Program-made: the position numbers and the translations under genes | Notes under the pieces: generated by a model | Database searches by the model: none | What the model saw: the letters and a program-made list of their open reading frames with translations, nothing else | Told to the model about the DNA's origin: nothing | NCBI GenBank assembly: GCA_019637395.1 | Contig: JAHBVR010000020.1 | Coordinates: 80,087-144,086, forward strand | Origin: Vulcanimicrobiota bacterium | Lineage (GTDB): Bacteria > Vulcanimicrobiota > Xenobia > Xenobiales > JADMJV01 | Direction: 5' to 3' | DNA: 64,000 bases | Shown here: positions 50,543-60,046 of the stretch, piece by piece | How the letters are laid out: each line of letters opens with the position of its first letter | How positions within the stretch are numbered: position 1 is the stretch's first letter

Positions 50543-53500
50543 GTGAGCGCGCCGCCTCCGGAGAAAATAGGAGACTATCCCGTCGAGAGGTTGCTGGGTG
50601 TGGGCGGTATGGCCTCGGTATACCAGGTGCGCGACCCGGTCAGCGGCCAGTCGGTGGCCTGCAAGGTGATGTCCGAGGATCTGAGGGAAGAAGTGGACCG
50701 GCTGCGCTTCGAGCGCGAATTCCGACTGGCCACTCGCTTTGATCATCCGAATCTGATCAAAGTCTTCGAGATGGGTTACTGGGGTAAGCGGCCCTATTAC
50801 ACCATGGAGCTGCTTTCCGGCCAGGATCTGAGAGCCTATATGCAGGACCTGTCCATGCGGATGGAATGGGAAGAATGGCTCGGCGTGCTGGGCCTGGTGG
50901 GCGGCCAGATGCTGGCCGGACTGGAATACATCCACCACAAACAGGTCATCCACCGCGACTTAAAGCCCGAGAACATTCACGTTGACCGTCAGGGGCGGGT
51001 GCGCTTTCTCGATTTTGGCCTGGCCCGCGACGTGGGCGGGGAATCGCGCTTCACCAAGACAGGCATGATCGTGGGTACTCCCGCCTACATGGCTCCCGAG
51101 CAACTGGGTGTGGGTGAGGTGGACGCGCGCACCGATCTTTTCGCGGTCGGGGTGATCCTTTACGAGTTGATGTCGGGTTGCCTGCCGCACCCGGGACCGG
51201 ATATGCGCACCATCATTTTTCACTTGATCAGTCAACCGCCGGAACCATTAGTGACTTACGCGGGCATTCCCGCTTCGCTGAGCCGGCTGGTGATGAGTCT
51301 GCTCTCCAGCCAGGCCTGCGAACGCCCGGCCGGCTGCCAGCAGGCCCTGGCCGAATGGTTGGAAATCTTCCCGTCGCTGCAGTTGACCCGTTCCCAGGGC
51401 AATCGCGAGCTCTTCAAGCCGGCCTTCCAGGGGCAACCGGCGGCCCTGGCGGCGGCCGAACAATTGTTGGAGCGACGGCGCGGCCTTCTGGTGGCGCGCG
51501 GAGCTCCCGGCTCGGGCAAGAGCCGCTGGTTGGAAGAAGTGGGCCGGCTTGGGGTGCTGGCCTACTGGGAAGTGGCTCAGGCCCGTTGCGCGGCCACCAA
51601 AGGTCAGCCTTTCGGACCTTGGAGCGATATTTTGCGCGGAGCTTTTGAGGGCGGTCTGCCCGCGGAAATGGAGCCGCACCGCTCGACGCTGGCCAACCTT
51701 CTGCCCGAGTTGGGCGAGGCGGTGCACCTGGAGGAGGCCGGCAAGTTACGCCTGTTTCGCTGCGTTTACCAGGCTTTGAGCCGGCGTAATCCGGGGCTGA
51801 TGATTCTGCTCGACGACCTGGAGGAGCTCGACCAGGGCTCGCGCGAGTTACTGGCCTACTTGTTGCGGGCCGAGTTGCCGGGATTGGTGGTGGCGGCCAC
51901 CTGCTCGACTCCGTATGACAGGTTCCCGCAGGTCGAGCTGGAGCCCCTGAACGGAACGCAGGTTCTGGCGGTGTGCGAATCCATGCTGGGCGAGCGGGTG
52001 GCCAATAGCACCGGGGAAGCGCTGTTTGTGGCCAGCGGGGGCAATCCGCTTCTGCTCAGCGAGATCATCAAGGGTGCTTTCGTAGGTGGAGGTCTGGGCG
52101 AGGGCTGTGTGCTGCCCAATAATTTATCCCAGGCTCTGGAGCGCCGTTTGCATACGGTGGGCCCTAAGCTGGTGCCCATGCTGTCCTGGCTGGCCGCCTG
52201 GCAGGGCCGGGCCGAGTTCAGCCAGTTGAGCGATTACTTCTTCGGAGCCACAGGTTTGTCTCAGGAGGAGTTAATTGACCAGTTGGAAGCGCTGGTTCGG
52301 CATCAACTGGTGGTGCGTGAAGGCAAGGGCTATTTTTTGTTGCCGCAGGTGGCCAGGGTGGTGTTGCAGGCGCTGACCCCGGAGGCGCGCCGGGAGTTGC
52401 ACCAGCACATGGCGGTGGCTTTGCAGAAAAGCAGTTTTCACGAACGCATCGGCTATCACTGGCTGGCGGCCGGGCAAGCCGAGAAGGCACGCGCTCCTAT
52501 ACTGGCCGCGGCCCAGGCCCAGAGCGGACTGTATAACTATGGGCGGGCGTTGGAGTTATATCAGATGGTGGAGCAACTACCCGGTCCGCCGGTGGCCAAT
52601 TTGGGCCGGCTGAAGGCTGAGGCGCTGTTAGGTTGGCATCAGCCCGAGCCGGCTTACGAGCTTTTCAAAAGTTTGAATGAGGCCGAGCCTTCGCTGGATC
52701 TGCTGCTCAAAATGGGCGAATGCCAGTGGTACCAGGGTCATTTCCAGCGTTCCTATCAGTTGCTGGCCGAAGGGGTGAAGTTGCCCTCGGAATCGGCCTG
52801 GATCCGGCTGGGCTTCTGGTGGGATTGGATGCGCCTGCGCTCCGGTCTATCCGGCGGTTTTCCGGGCGGCGGCAAGCTGCCGCGCTGGCTGCGGCGCGCT
52901 CTGTTCTGGATGCGTCCCCGAGGCTGGCAGGTCGATTACTATTTTCTGCGCATGTGGGAGCGGCCGGCCGGAGCCCGCGAAATCGCCGCTCACGAGGCGT
53001 TGCTGCAGGGACTGGCCTATCTGGTGGGGCCGCTGTGGAATTTCGGCAAAGCCCGCGCGCATTTGCTCAAGGCGGGTGAGCGGGCCTCGGCTCTGGCTCC
53101 ATCCGCTTTTCAGGCGGAACTGCTCAGCGATATCGGGTTCTATGCTTCGGTTACGGGAGCCGGAGAGGGCCTGGAGTTGCTCAAGCTGGCGCGCGGGCGT
53201 AGCGAGCAGTTCGGAGCGGTGCTCCCCTTGCTGGAAAGTACCGCCCGGCTGACCCAGTTGAACCGGTTGGCGGGGCGGCTGGGTCAGGCGCAAACCTGGT
53301 GCGGCGAGTTGCTTCAGTTGGTGCGCCACGCTCAGGATCCTATCGAGCTGTTGAAGTATCACACCCAGCAGTCGATCCTCTACAGTTTCTGTCATGAACC
53401 GGCGCGAGCTCAGGAGCATCTGGCCCAACTGGCCAATCGCAGTGACATTCCCCGCACCAAACGCGACGAGAGTCTGGCCCGCGGCTATCTGGAGCTGTTT

Positions 53501-53878
53501 CAGAGGAAGAAGCCCGAGCTGGCGGGGCTGGCGGTGGGAGGTCTGGATACGCTGCTGGCGCTGGAGTTGGAGTTGGTGCGCATGCTGGCCGGTCAGATTC
53601 CTCCCGCCCGCCTGCTACGCGTTTCACGGGGGGCTTTTCCGGTGTTTCAGAGCGCGGCTTTGCGCCTGGGCGGCAAGTTGGAAGAGGCTCTGCAGCTCGC
53701 CCGCAAATACGACTTTCCGTTGGAGGAAGGTCTGGCCCTGGCGGCTCTGTCGCGCAAGCGCGGCCAGCCCGAGTTATTGCAAATGGCGCGGGCCGCCCTG
53801 GAGCGCAGCCAGTTGCCTTCCCCGCTGGTCGAGAAAATGCTGACCCGCAGCGTGCTAGAGGGCCACCTTAGCAGCTAG
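50543..53878 (+). CDS. Ser/Thr protein kinase fused to AAA-type ATPase and helical repeats (PknK-like)
   Basis: About 1111 residues. Kinase domain ~15-270: LLGVGGMASVYQ (G-loop), ACKVM (VAIK Lys), VIHRDLKPENIHV (catalytic loop), RFLDFGLA and GTPAYMAPEQLG. A STAND/AAA-like ATPase at ~300-560 has Walker A ARGAPGSGKSRW and Walker B LMILLDDLEELD. The C-terminal half is TPR-like helical repeats (AAGQAEKARAPILAAAQAQ and others). No membrane anchor is evident. It resembles PknK-type signalling hubs that bind ATP and effector proteins. GTG 50543 is chosen; a TTG at 50495 is possible. Divergent from the CARDB-like gene. Confidence 0.9.
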   Translation: MSAPPPEKIGDYPVERLLGVGGMASVYQVRDPVSGQSVACKVMSEDLREEVDRLRFEREFRLATRFDHPNLIKVFEMGYWGKRPYYTMELLSGQDLRAYMQDLSMRMEWEEWLGVLGLVGGQMLAGLEYIHHKQVIHRDLKPENIHVDRQGRVRFLDFGLARDVGGESRFTKTGMIVGTPAYMAPEQLGVGEVDARTDLFAVGVILYELMSGCLPHPGPDMRTIIFHLISQPPEPLVTYAGIPASLSRLVMSLLSSQACERPAGCQQALAEWLEIFPSLQLTRSQGNRELFKPAFQGQPAALAAAEQLLERRRGLLVARGAPGSGKSRWLEEVGRLGVLAYWEVAQARCAATKGQPFGPWSDILRGAFEGGLPAEMEPHRSTLANLLPELGEAVHLEEAGKLRLFRCVYQALSRRNPGLMILLDDLEELDQGSRELLAYLLRAELPGLVVAATCSTPYDRFPQVELEPLNGTQVLAVCESMLGERVANSTGEALFVASGGNPLLLSEIIKGAFVGGGLGEGCVLPNNLSQALERRLHTVGPKLVPMLSWLAAWQGRAEFSQLSDYFFGATGLSQEELIDQLEALVRHQLVVREGKGYFLLPQVARVVLQALTPEARRELHQHMAVALQKSSFHERIGYHWLAAGQAEKARAPILAAAQAQSGLYNYGRALELYQMVEQLPGPPVANLGRLKAEALLGWHQPEPAYELFKSLNEAEPSLDLLLKMGECQWYQGHFQRSYQLLAEGVKLPSESAWIRLGFWWDWMRLRSGLSGGFPGGGKLPRWLRRALFWMRPRGWQVDYYFLRMWERPAGAREIAAHEALLQGLAYLVGPLWNFGKARAHLLKAGERASALAPSAFQAELLSDIGFYASVTGAGEGLELLKLARGRSEQFGAVLPLLESTARLTQLNRLAGRLGQAQTWCGELLQLVRHAQDPIELLKYHTQQSILYSFCHEPARAQEHLAQLANRSDIPRTKRDESLARGYLELFQRKKPELAGLAVGGLDTLLALELELVRMLAGQIPPARLLRVSRGAFPVFQSAALRLGGKLEEALQLARKYDFPLEEGLALAALSRKRGQPELLQMARAALERSQLPSPLVEKMLTRSVLEGHLSS

Positions 53879-55333
53879 AGGAGCGGCCGGGCGGAGCACG
53901 ATCTTGGGAATGCGCACCGAGGGGATGCAGACCGTGTCGCTGGACAGGCCGGCGATGGGAAAACCGGCTTCGCGCCAGGCTTTCCAACTGCCGGGGATGT
54001 TGTTGACGTTCTTGAAGCCTTGCTGGCGCAGCAAGCTGGTGGCCAGGCTGGCGCGGTAGCCCTGGCCGCAGTAGACGGCCGTGGCTTTCTCCGGATTCAG
54101 CTTGGGGATTTGCTCCAACAAGCGGGCCAGCGGGATGTGCACGGCTCCGGGGATGTAGCCCTTCTCATGCTCGGCGGAAGAGCGCACGTCGACCAGTTGC
54201 AGGTTGTTGCCGGCCTCGCGCAGTTGCTGCACCGAACGTTGCGGGATTTGCTGGAGGGCGTAACCGGCGTTGCTCCAGGCCGACATGCCGCCCTCCAGGT
54301 AACCGGCGAAGTTGGTGAAGCCAGTGCGGCGCAGATAGCGCACCACGTTCTCCTTTTCGTGTTCATCCACAATCAGCAGGATGCGCTTGTCCGGGTCGAT
54401 AAACCAGCCGCCCCACAGGCTCATCACCGGAGCGGCCGCCAGATTGAGTGCACCGGCGATGTGGCCGGCACCGAAAGCAAACATCTCTCTCGTATCGATG
54501 AGAACCGTATTCTCCTCGTCAATGGCCTGCTGAAAGCCGGCCGGGCTGAGCGGGTGCAGTTCCAGCGGATGGCCGATCACGGCCGGCCCCTCCGAATTGA
54601 TCCTGTGCATTTTCTGAAAATAGGGGGGCAGCGGGGGAGCGGCAGCCTGCGCAAAGTTGCAAAAATCCGCCTTTTCTTGCGGTTGCAGGTAGGGGTTATG
54701 GATGCGTTCGTAGCCCAGCGTGGTGACCGGGCGCTGGCCGATGTCCAGGCCGCAGGGAGACCCCTGGCTATGACCGGGATAGATCAGCATCCCATCGGGA
54801 AGGGACAGGTAAAAGTCCTGAATGGTCTGGTAGAGTTTTTCCGCCAACAGAGGAGCTTGCTCGGAGCCGAGCAGATCGACACGCCCGGCCGACTGCAGCA
54901 ACAACGAATCCCCCGTACAGACTCCCCAGGGAGAATGGGGGTTTCTTTTCTCGGAAAGAAGGTAGGCCATGTGCTCCGGAGTGGGTCCGGGGGTATGGCG
55001 GGCGGTGATGACCAGGTCGCCGAAGGCAAAACGGTCGCCGTCGTGGACCGGCAGATGGGGGAACTTGTAGTCGGAAACCCCCTCCCAACTGAGACAAATC
55101 TTGGCGTTGGGTAGATGGGACTGCAGTTCGCGCGAGCCGCTGACCATGTCGGACGGGATGTGGGTCTCGAAGATATGGGTGATAGCCACGCGCCGGGACT
55201 GAGCCAGGGTGAGATAGCGATCCACGTCCACGGCCGGGTCGATCAGCGCCGCCGTGCCCGCAGAAGAATCACCGATAAGATAAGCAACCTGCCCCAGGCC
55301 TTCGGTCGCAATGGCTTCAAAGACAAGCCCCAT
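53855..55333 (-). CDS. MBL-fold/rhodanese fusion (persulfide-dioxygenase-like, damaged metal motifs)
   Basis: 492 residues. MBL domain ~1-230, rhodanese 1 ~255-350, rhodanese 2 ~365-450. This domain order is that of ETHE1/BlaH-like sulfur enzymes. The metal motif normally THxHADH reads THIPSDMV (His58 kept, second His now Pro60). The TPGHTPEH motif reads TPGPTPEH (Pro117). CTGDSLL and YPGHSQGSPCG remain. The second rhodanese has a catalytic Cys (Cys422, VYCGQGYRAS); the first (LLIVDEHEKEN) does not. It may therefore work as a sulfurtransferase without full dioxygenase chemistry. The gene overlaps the kinase gene end by 24 bases, convergent. Confidence 0.88.
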   Translation of the reverse strand: MGLVFEAIATEGLGQVAYLIGDSSAGTAALIDPAVDVDRYLTLAQSRRVAITHIFETHIPSDMVSGSRELQSHLPNAKICLSWEGVSDYKFPHLPVHDGDRFAFGDLVITARHTPGPTPEHMAYLLSEKRNPHSPWGVCTGDSLLLQSAGRVDLLGSEQAPLLAEKLYQTIQDFYLSLPDGMLIYPGHSQGSPCGLDIGQRPVTTLGYERIHNPYLQPQEKADFCNFAQAAAPPLPPYFQKMHRINSEGPAVIGHPLELHPLSPAGFQQAIDEENTVLIDTREMFAFGAGHIAGALNLAAAPVMSLWGGWFIDPDKRILLIVDEHEKENVVRYLRRTGFTNFAGYLEGGMSAWSNAGYALQQIPQRSVQQLREAGNNLQLVDVRSSAEHEKGYIPGAVHIPLARLLEQIPKLNPEKATAVYCGQGYRASLATSLLRQQGFKNVNNIPGSWKAWREAGFPIAGLSSDTVCIPSVRIPKIVLRPAAPLAAKVAL

Positions 55334-55373
55334 TCAACACCTCCGATTTCCCTCTCAGGATAGCCCAATGTAC

Positions 55374-56135
55374 TCAGCCAGCAGAGGTATTCAAGTACTC
55401 CAGCACGGCCTGATTGAAAGCCTGGGGAGTCTGCAGCATACAGGAGTGACCCGTATTCTCGAGGACCTTGAAATGAGAGCCCGGGATGGATTGATAGAGT
55501 TGGCGAGCGTTTGCGGGAGTGGTGAGCAGGTCCTGGTCGGCGGCCAATACCAGAGTTGGCACTTTTATGGCCAGGGGCTGGAAGGTTTTCAAGGCGGCGA
55601 CCTGGGCGGCGATAGCATCGGCTTCCAGCCGATAGGGGTGGGCCTGGAGGGCATCGATGCAGGCCTGCAGATTGCCGGGCTGGTCAAGAAAATCCTGGGT
55701 ATATAGCCAGGGAAAGAGGCTACGCCCGAGCAGAGCCGCCTCGGGGTTGTATTTCAGCAGGCCGGCCCAACTTTCCACGATGGCCATGGTGCGGCCCTGA
55801 AAGCGCTGCTGGGTGCAGGCCAGGATCAGTTTGCCGATTCTTTCGGGATGGTGGGCGGCCAGATGTTGGGCGATGGCGCCCCCCATGGAATGGCCCAGAA
55901 TGTGCACTTTTTCTTCGGGCAGGAATTCCAAGATGTCTTGCGCCATTTGCTCGATGGTGTAGGGCCCGGGTGGTTTGGGACTGCGCCCCACGCCGCGGTT
56001 ATCGCAGAGGAGCAGGCGGTGGTGCTGGTTGAGGGGTTCTACTTGAAAAGTGTAGGAAACGGCGTCGGAGGCCAGGCCGGCGATGAGCAGCAACGGAGTT
56101 CCGGGACCGGGGTGGTCTTCGTGGTAGATCTTCAT
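55374..56135 (-). CDS. Alpha/beta hydrolase
   Basis: 253 residues. Oxyanion region LLLIAGLASDAVSY, DNRGVGRSPKP, nucleophile elbow ILGHSMGGAIAQHLA (Ser), acid near VLAADQDLLTTP and catalytic His in LENTGHSCML. Typical of esterases and haloperoxidase-like enzymes; the substrate cannot be told. The gene start overlaps the end of the LLM oxidoreductase gene by 4 bases, so both belong to one operon. Confidence 0.9.
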   Translation of the reverse strand: MKIYHEDHPGPGTPLLLIAGLASDAVSYTFQVEPLNQHHRLLLCDNRGVGRSPKPPGPYTIEQMAQDILEFLPEEKVHILGHSMGGAIAQHLAAHHPERIGKLILACTQQRFQGRTMAIVESWAGLLKYNPEAALLGRSLFPWLYTQDFLDQPGNLQACIDALQAHPYRLEADAIAAQVAALKTFQPLAIKVPTLVLAADQDLLTTPANARQLYQSIPGSHFKVLENTGHSCMLQTPQAFNQAVLEYLNTSAG

Positions 56136-56959
56136 AAGACGATTTCGGCCAGGCGATCGATTTGCTCAAGCCGGGCGCTTTGCACCCAGAGACAGAGTTC
56201 GTCGGAACCCGCTGCCCGGTGTTCGTCCACGACTCTTTTGATGTCTTCGGGGGTTTCCAGCACGTTGCGGCGGGCATCCTGAATGGCCTGAGCTCCGCCT
56301 ACCTGAAAGTAGCGCCCGATGTTCCTGTCGATGGCCTGAGAGTCACCCAGGGCGAAATACCGCGAGGTCATGAAACGGGGGGCGGGACGCTGGGCCTTGC
56401 GAGCGTATTCGTTGACTTTGTCGCGGTATTTTAGAATTTCCGGCGTGTCGAAGGGGCCGGCCATGTAGGCGTCGGCCAGGCGACCCGCGCGCTCCAGGGC
56501 GGATTCGGCGGCGCCGCCCAGCATCAGTTCCGGAGGTGGGGCGGTGGGGCCGATTTCACGCTCCTGCCAGATTTTGTGCATGCGCTGGATCTGCTTTTCC
56601 AGGGTCTGGCCGCGCCTGGACCAATCGGCTCCGACGACGGTAAAATCATCCTCGCGCCAGCCCACTCCCAGGCCCAGGGTGAGACGCCCGTTGGAAATGC
56701 CCTGCAGCGAGGCAGCCTGTTTGGCCAGTAACACGGTTTCCCGCGGGGGGGCGATGAGCACGGTGGTGGCCAGGCGAATCTTGCTGGTGACGGCGGCGCA
56801 GGCGGCCAGCACGATCAGTTCTTCATAGCTGTCGTAGACGGTGCGCCCGATGGTGCCGAGACTGGCGAAACCAGCGGCCTCGGCCCTTTGGGCCCAGGGA
56901 ACGAAAAGGGAGGCGGGAGTGCCGGGCAGGGCGGTGGGCAGGCCGATGGAGATTTTCAT
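56132..56959 (-). CDS. LLM-class flavin-dependent (bacterial luciferase-like) oxidoreductase
   Basis: 275 residues. TIM-barrel luciferase-like features: [60 protein letters not shown], and [20 protein letters not shown] near the end. FMN- or F420-dependent oxidation; cofactor not decidable here. Coupled by ATGA overlaps to both neighbours, the hybrid histidine kinase upstream and the alpha/beta hydrolase downstream. Confidence 0.9.
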   Translation of the reverse strand: MKISIGLPTALPGTPASLFVPWAQRAEAAGFASLGTIGRTVYDSYEELIVLAACAAVTSKIRLATTVLIAPPRETVLLAKQAASLQGISNGRLTLGLGVGWREDDFTVVGADWSRRGQTLEKQIQRMHKIWQEREIGPTAPPPELMLGGAAESALERAGRLADAYMAGPFDTPEILKYRDKVNEYARKAQRPAPRFMTSRYFALGDSQAIDRNIGRYFQVGGAQAIQDARRNVLETPEDIKRVVDEHRAAGSDELCLWVQSARLEQIDRLAEIVL

Positions 56960-59079
56960 GCGCTGGTCTTGGGGGCGGCCTTCCGTTGATCCTGCAGAGC
57001 GCGCAGGGCTGGGGAAAGCAGCTCAAGCAGAACCTCGGCCCGGATCGGTTTGGCCACGAAGTGATCCATGCCGGCCTCTTCGCAGCGGCGGCGCTCTTCG
57101 GTGGTGACGCCGGCGGTAGCCGCGATGATGAGCAAGTCGGGATGGCTCCGTCGGATCTGGCGGGTGGCCTGGTAGCCGTCCATGACGGGCATCTGGCAGT
57201 CCATGACCACTCCGTGGTAATGAGTGCGGCTGGTGGCCTCGACGGCTTCGGCCCCGTTGGCCACCACATCGCAACTGTAACCCGCCTTTTCCAGGATGCG
57301 CACCACCACTCGCTGGTTGACGGTATTGTCTTCGGCCACCAGGATGCGGATTTTGGAACGATGGCGCTGCTCGGCCAGGGTGGGCACGGCCTTGGTTTGC
57401 GTTTGGCGCAGTCCCTTGACGGTGGCGATGGTTTCTCGAAGGATGCGCTGGCGCACCGGTTTGGTCAGGTAAGCAGCGAAGTCCTGGCTGTTGTGCAGGC
57501 CTCGAGTGGGAATGGAGGTCACCAGGATCAGCGAGACGTGTTTGAGTTGAGGGTGGGACTTGATGCGCTCGGCCAACTGGGCGCCGTCCATGCCGGGCAT
57601 CTGGAAGTCGAGCAGGGCCACTTCAATGTCTGGATGCTCCAATAGAATGGCTTCGGCCAGTTCGGGATGGGAGGTTTCCAAAACTTCGCAACCTTTGAGC
57701 TGCTCGCGGAAAACCTGAAGGTGGGTGAGATTGTCGTCCACCACCAGAATGCGAATGCCGGCGATAGGGCTACCGGGCGGAGGTTCGGCCTCCGAGGCAT
57801 TGTCAAAGCGAGCCGTGAAGGTAAAGGTCGAGCCCCGGCCGGGTTGGGAGTGAAGCTGCAGGCCACCGCCCATGGCTTCGGCCAATCTCCTGGAAATAGC
57901 CAGGCCGAGGCCGGTGCCCCCATAGGTGCGAGTAGTGGAGGAATCGGCCTGCACGAAGGGCTGAAAGAGTTTCTCTTGAGTCTGCGAGGGGATGCCCGGA
58001 CCGGTGTCGCTCACTTGAACTTCGATGGTGTTCGGGTCCTGCAGGCTGACTTTGACGATGACTTCGCCGTGTTCGGTAAATTTGACCGCGTTGCTCAGCA
58101 AATTGAGAAGGATCTGGCGAAAGCGACCGGGGTCGGCCTGGATTTTCCGAGGGAGTTCGGAAGCGCACAGCACGGCCAGTTCCAGGCCTTTTTCCTGGGC
58201 TTTGAAGGCCAGCAGGTCAACCACGTCTTCGACGGCCGCGCGCAGGTCGAAGCTGACGTTTTCCAGTTCGACTTTGTCAGCCTCGAGTTTGGAGAAATCC
58301 AGGATATCGTTGAGGATGGCCAGCAGGGCTTCGCCGGAGCTGCGGATAGCGTGGGCATATTCTTGTTGCTCTTCGCTCAGGTGAGTGGTGAGCAGCAGAC
58401 CGGTCATGCCGATGACGCCGTTCATGGGAGTGCGAATTTCGTGGCTCATGGTGGCCAGGAAGGCGCTTTTGGCGCGGTTGGCCTCTTCCGCCTTCTTAAC
58501 GTTGGCCTCGGCTTCCAGAGTTTTGTCGCGCAGCTCCAGGTTGTCGTTGAGCGCCTTTTGAAACCAGAAGTTCTGTTTCCTGGCCTGGCCGTAGAAGCCC
58601 AGAGCCGAGATGGCGATGACGGCGGCCAGACCGGGAGTGGCTTGGGCCGCCAGGGCGGGCGGCCCGAGCAGACAGAGCATGAAAGGTTTCAAGAGAGGCC
58701 CGTCGGGGGCCAGCGAGAGGCTGCCGCCGGCGGCCACGCCGGCGGTGAGCAGCAGCACGAACATAGGCGTCCAGTCGCGACCGTAAGTGTGCAGGGTAAG
58801 AGCCACGTAGAGGCCCCACACCAGGGCGTTGAGCAGTACTTGAAAACGGAAGAGGCTGCGCCAGGCCGGAGTGGTGCTTTGAATGGTATAAAGGCGCCAG
58901 ACGGCGATGAGCAGCAGCAAGGCCATGGTGGTCAGGCTGGCTCTGGGCAATAGCTGAGCCAGGTCGGTGGTGGCTAAATTGATCGCCATGAGCACAGGAT
59001 AGACCACGATGGCCTGGATGGCTCGCCGCGCCAATTCGCGGTCGGCGACCTGACGCAGCTCCTGCTGACGGGTTGTCAT
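56956..59079 (-). CDS. Hybrid sensor histidine kinase with two receiver domains
   Basis: 707 residues. Six hydrophobic segments at ~20-165, then a coiled linker, HisKA ([20 protein letters not shown], His213) and HATPase (~325-440, [34 protein letters not shown]). Receiver 1 starts at [13 protein letters not shown] with Asp in [11 protein letters not shown], and receiver 2 at [16 protein letters not shown] with Asp in [12 protein letters not shown]. Two receivers suggest phosphorelay steps. No HPt domain is present, so an external phosphotransfer protein would be needed for output. First gene of a four-base-overlapping operon. Confidence 0.93.
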   Translation of the reverse strand: MTTRQQELRQVADRELARRAIQAIVVYPVLMAINLATTDLAQLLPRASLTTMALLLLIAVWRLYTIQSTTPAWRSLFRFQVLLNALVWGLYVALTLHTYGRDWTPMFVLLLTAGVAAGGSLSLAPDGPLLKPFMLCLLGPPALAAQATPGLAAVIAISALGFYGQARKQNFWFQKALNDNLELRDKTLEAEANVKKAEEANRAKSAFLATMSHEIRTPMNGVIGMTGLLLTTHLSEEQQEYAHAIRSSGEALLAILNDILDFSKLEADKVELENVSFDLRAAVEDVVDLLAFKAQEKGLELAVLCASELPRKIQADPGRFRQILLNLLSNAVKFTEHGEVIVKVSLQDPNTIEVQVSDTGPGIPSQTQEKLFQPFVQADSSTTRTYGGTGLGLAISRRLAEAMGGGLQLHSQPGRGSTFTFTARFDNASEAEPPPGSPIAGIRILVVDDNLTHLQVFREQLKGCEVLETSHPELAEAILLEHPDIEVALLDFQMPGMDGAQLAERIKSHPQLKHVSLILVTSIPTRGLHNSQDFAAYLTKPVRQRILRETIATVKGLRQTQTKAVPTLAEQRHRSKIRILVAEDNTVNQRVVVRILEKAGYSCDVVANGAEAVEATSRTHYHGVVMDCQMPVMDGYQATRQIRRSHPDLLIIAATAGVTTEERRRCEEAGMDHFVAKPIRAEVLLELLSPALRALQDQRKAAPKTSA

Positions 59080-59150
59080 GCAGCTATTATACTCTGGTTC
59101 TAGGTATTGATGTACCAGAAAATTTAGATGCTTGATGGTATAACTGTCTT

Positions 59151-59513
59151 ATGCGACGGTTGCGGCTTGCATTCTTGACGGGTGAGTTGCTGGTGAGTCT
59201 GACCGTATTCGTACCGATTATCCTGGTTTTGATCGGCGTCTTTCCTTTTGCTTACGGCATGGACCATAAAGCCGCCGATTTTATCGAAGCCCAGGAAATC
59301 GCCCGCGATGAACTCGAGAAAATGCGCACACTGCCTTTCCAAGACGTGGTATCCGGTTCTTTGAAGGTTACCCGGGGAGGCCTGGAGCTCCAGGTCGAGC
59401 GGTCCGTCACGCTGGTCCCAGGGGGGAATCTGAAGCGCGTGGACCTGGATGTGCGCTGGCGCGGTTCGGAGCATTTCCGTCTGGGCAGTTACTTGTATAA
59501 GTGGGCGCCTTGA
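59151..59513 (+). CDS. Prepilin-like protein (variant cleavage site)
   Basis: 120 residues. A short basic leader, then FLTGELLVSLTVFVPIILVL with Glu at position +5 of the expected mature helix, but Ala rather than Gly at -1. The hydrophobic N-terminal helix and small beta domain (LELQVERSVTLVPGG, VDLDVRWRGSEHFRL) fit a type II pseudopilin. First of three prepilin-like genes; 12-nt overlap with the next. Confidence 0.72.
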   Translation: MRRLRLAFLTGELLVSLTVFVPIILVLIGVFPFAYGMDHKAADFIEAQEIARDELEKMRTLPFQDVVSGSLKVTRGGLELQVERSVTLVPGGNLKRVDLDVRWRGSEHFRLGSYLYKWAP

Positions 59514-60046
59514 GACGGCGGGGCTTTTCGATCCTGGAGTTGGCTCTGGTGGGTTCGCTGCTGTCCGTGGTGATGTTGTTGCTCTTGCAAGCGCTGACTC
59601 CGTGTTTGCGCATTTGGGTGCTGACCGAGCAAGCCAGCGAAGTGCGCACGCGCGGAGTGTTGGTGCATCAGAGGGTGCTGGCCGAAATGCGCGGGACTTG
59701 CGCCTCTTCGGTGCGCGCGGCCGGCTCAGCCGTGTCCTTTCTGGCGGTAGGTAAGGAGGGGGGTTACAACCCGGTCAACGGGAAACCGATTTACCGCGAG
59801 ATGGTGGCCTACTGGTTGGAGGAGGGCGTGCTTTATCGACGAGCCTCCACCGTGGCCGGCTTGCCGACGGCAACCCCCTTTGCGCTGACGGATGCGGAGT
59901 TGGCTGGCTTTTGTCGCAGCGGCAAGGTGATCTGCCGGGAGGTCTCCGGCTTTGGTTTCGCTTCCGGGGTGTTGAGTTTGGAGACTTCCTCCAGAAAGGC
60001 GCGCAGCCGGCGTGAAGCCCACGTGCATTTCCGCAATGGCACGTAG
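59501..60046 (+). CDS. Prepilin-like protein (canonical GFxxxE site)
   Basis: 181 residues from GTG 59501 (TTG 59510 also possible). RRRGFSILELALVGSLLSVV gives Gly at -1, Phe +1 and Glu +5, the canonical prepilin peptidase site, followed by a long hydrophobic helix. The C-terminal domain is PulJ/minor-pseudopilin-like in size (YWLEEGVLYRRASTVAG, VICREVSGFGFASGVLSLET). Middle gene of the prepilin cluster. Confidence 0.8.
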   Translation: MGALRRRGFSILELALVGSLLSVVMLLLLQALTPCLRIWVLTEQASEVRTRGVLVHQRVLAEMRGTCASSVRAAGSAVSFLAVGKEGGYNPVNGKPIYREMVAYWLEEGVLYRRASTVAGLPTATPFALTDAELAGFCRSGKVICREVSGFGFASGVLSLETSSRKARSRREAHVHFRNGT

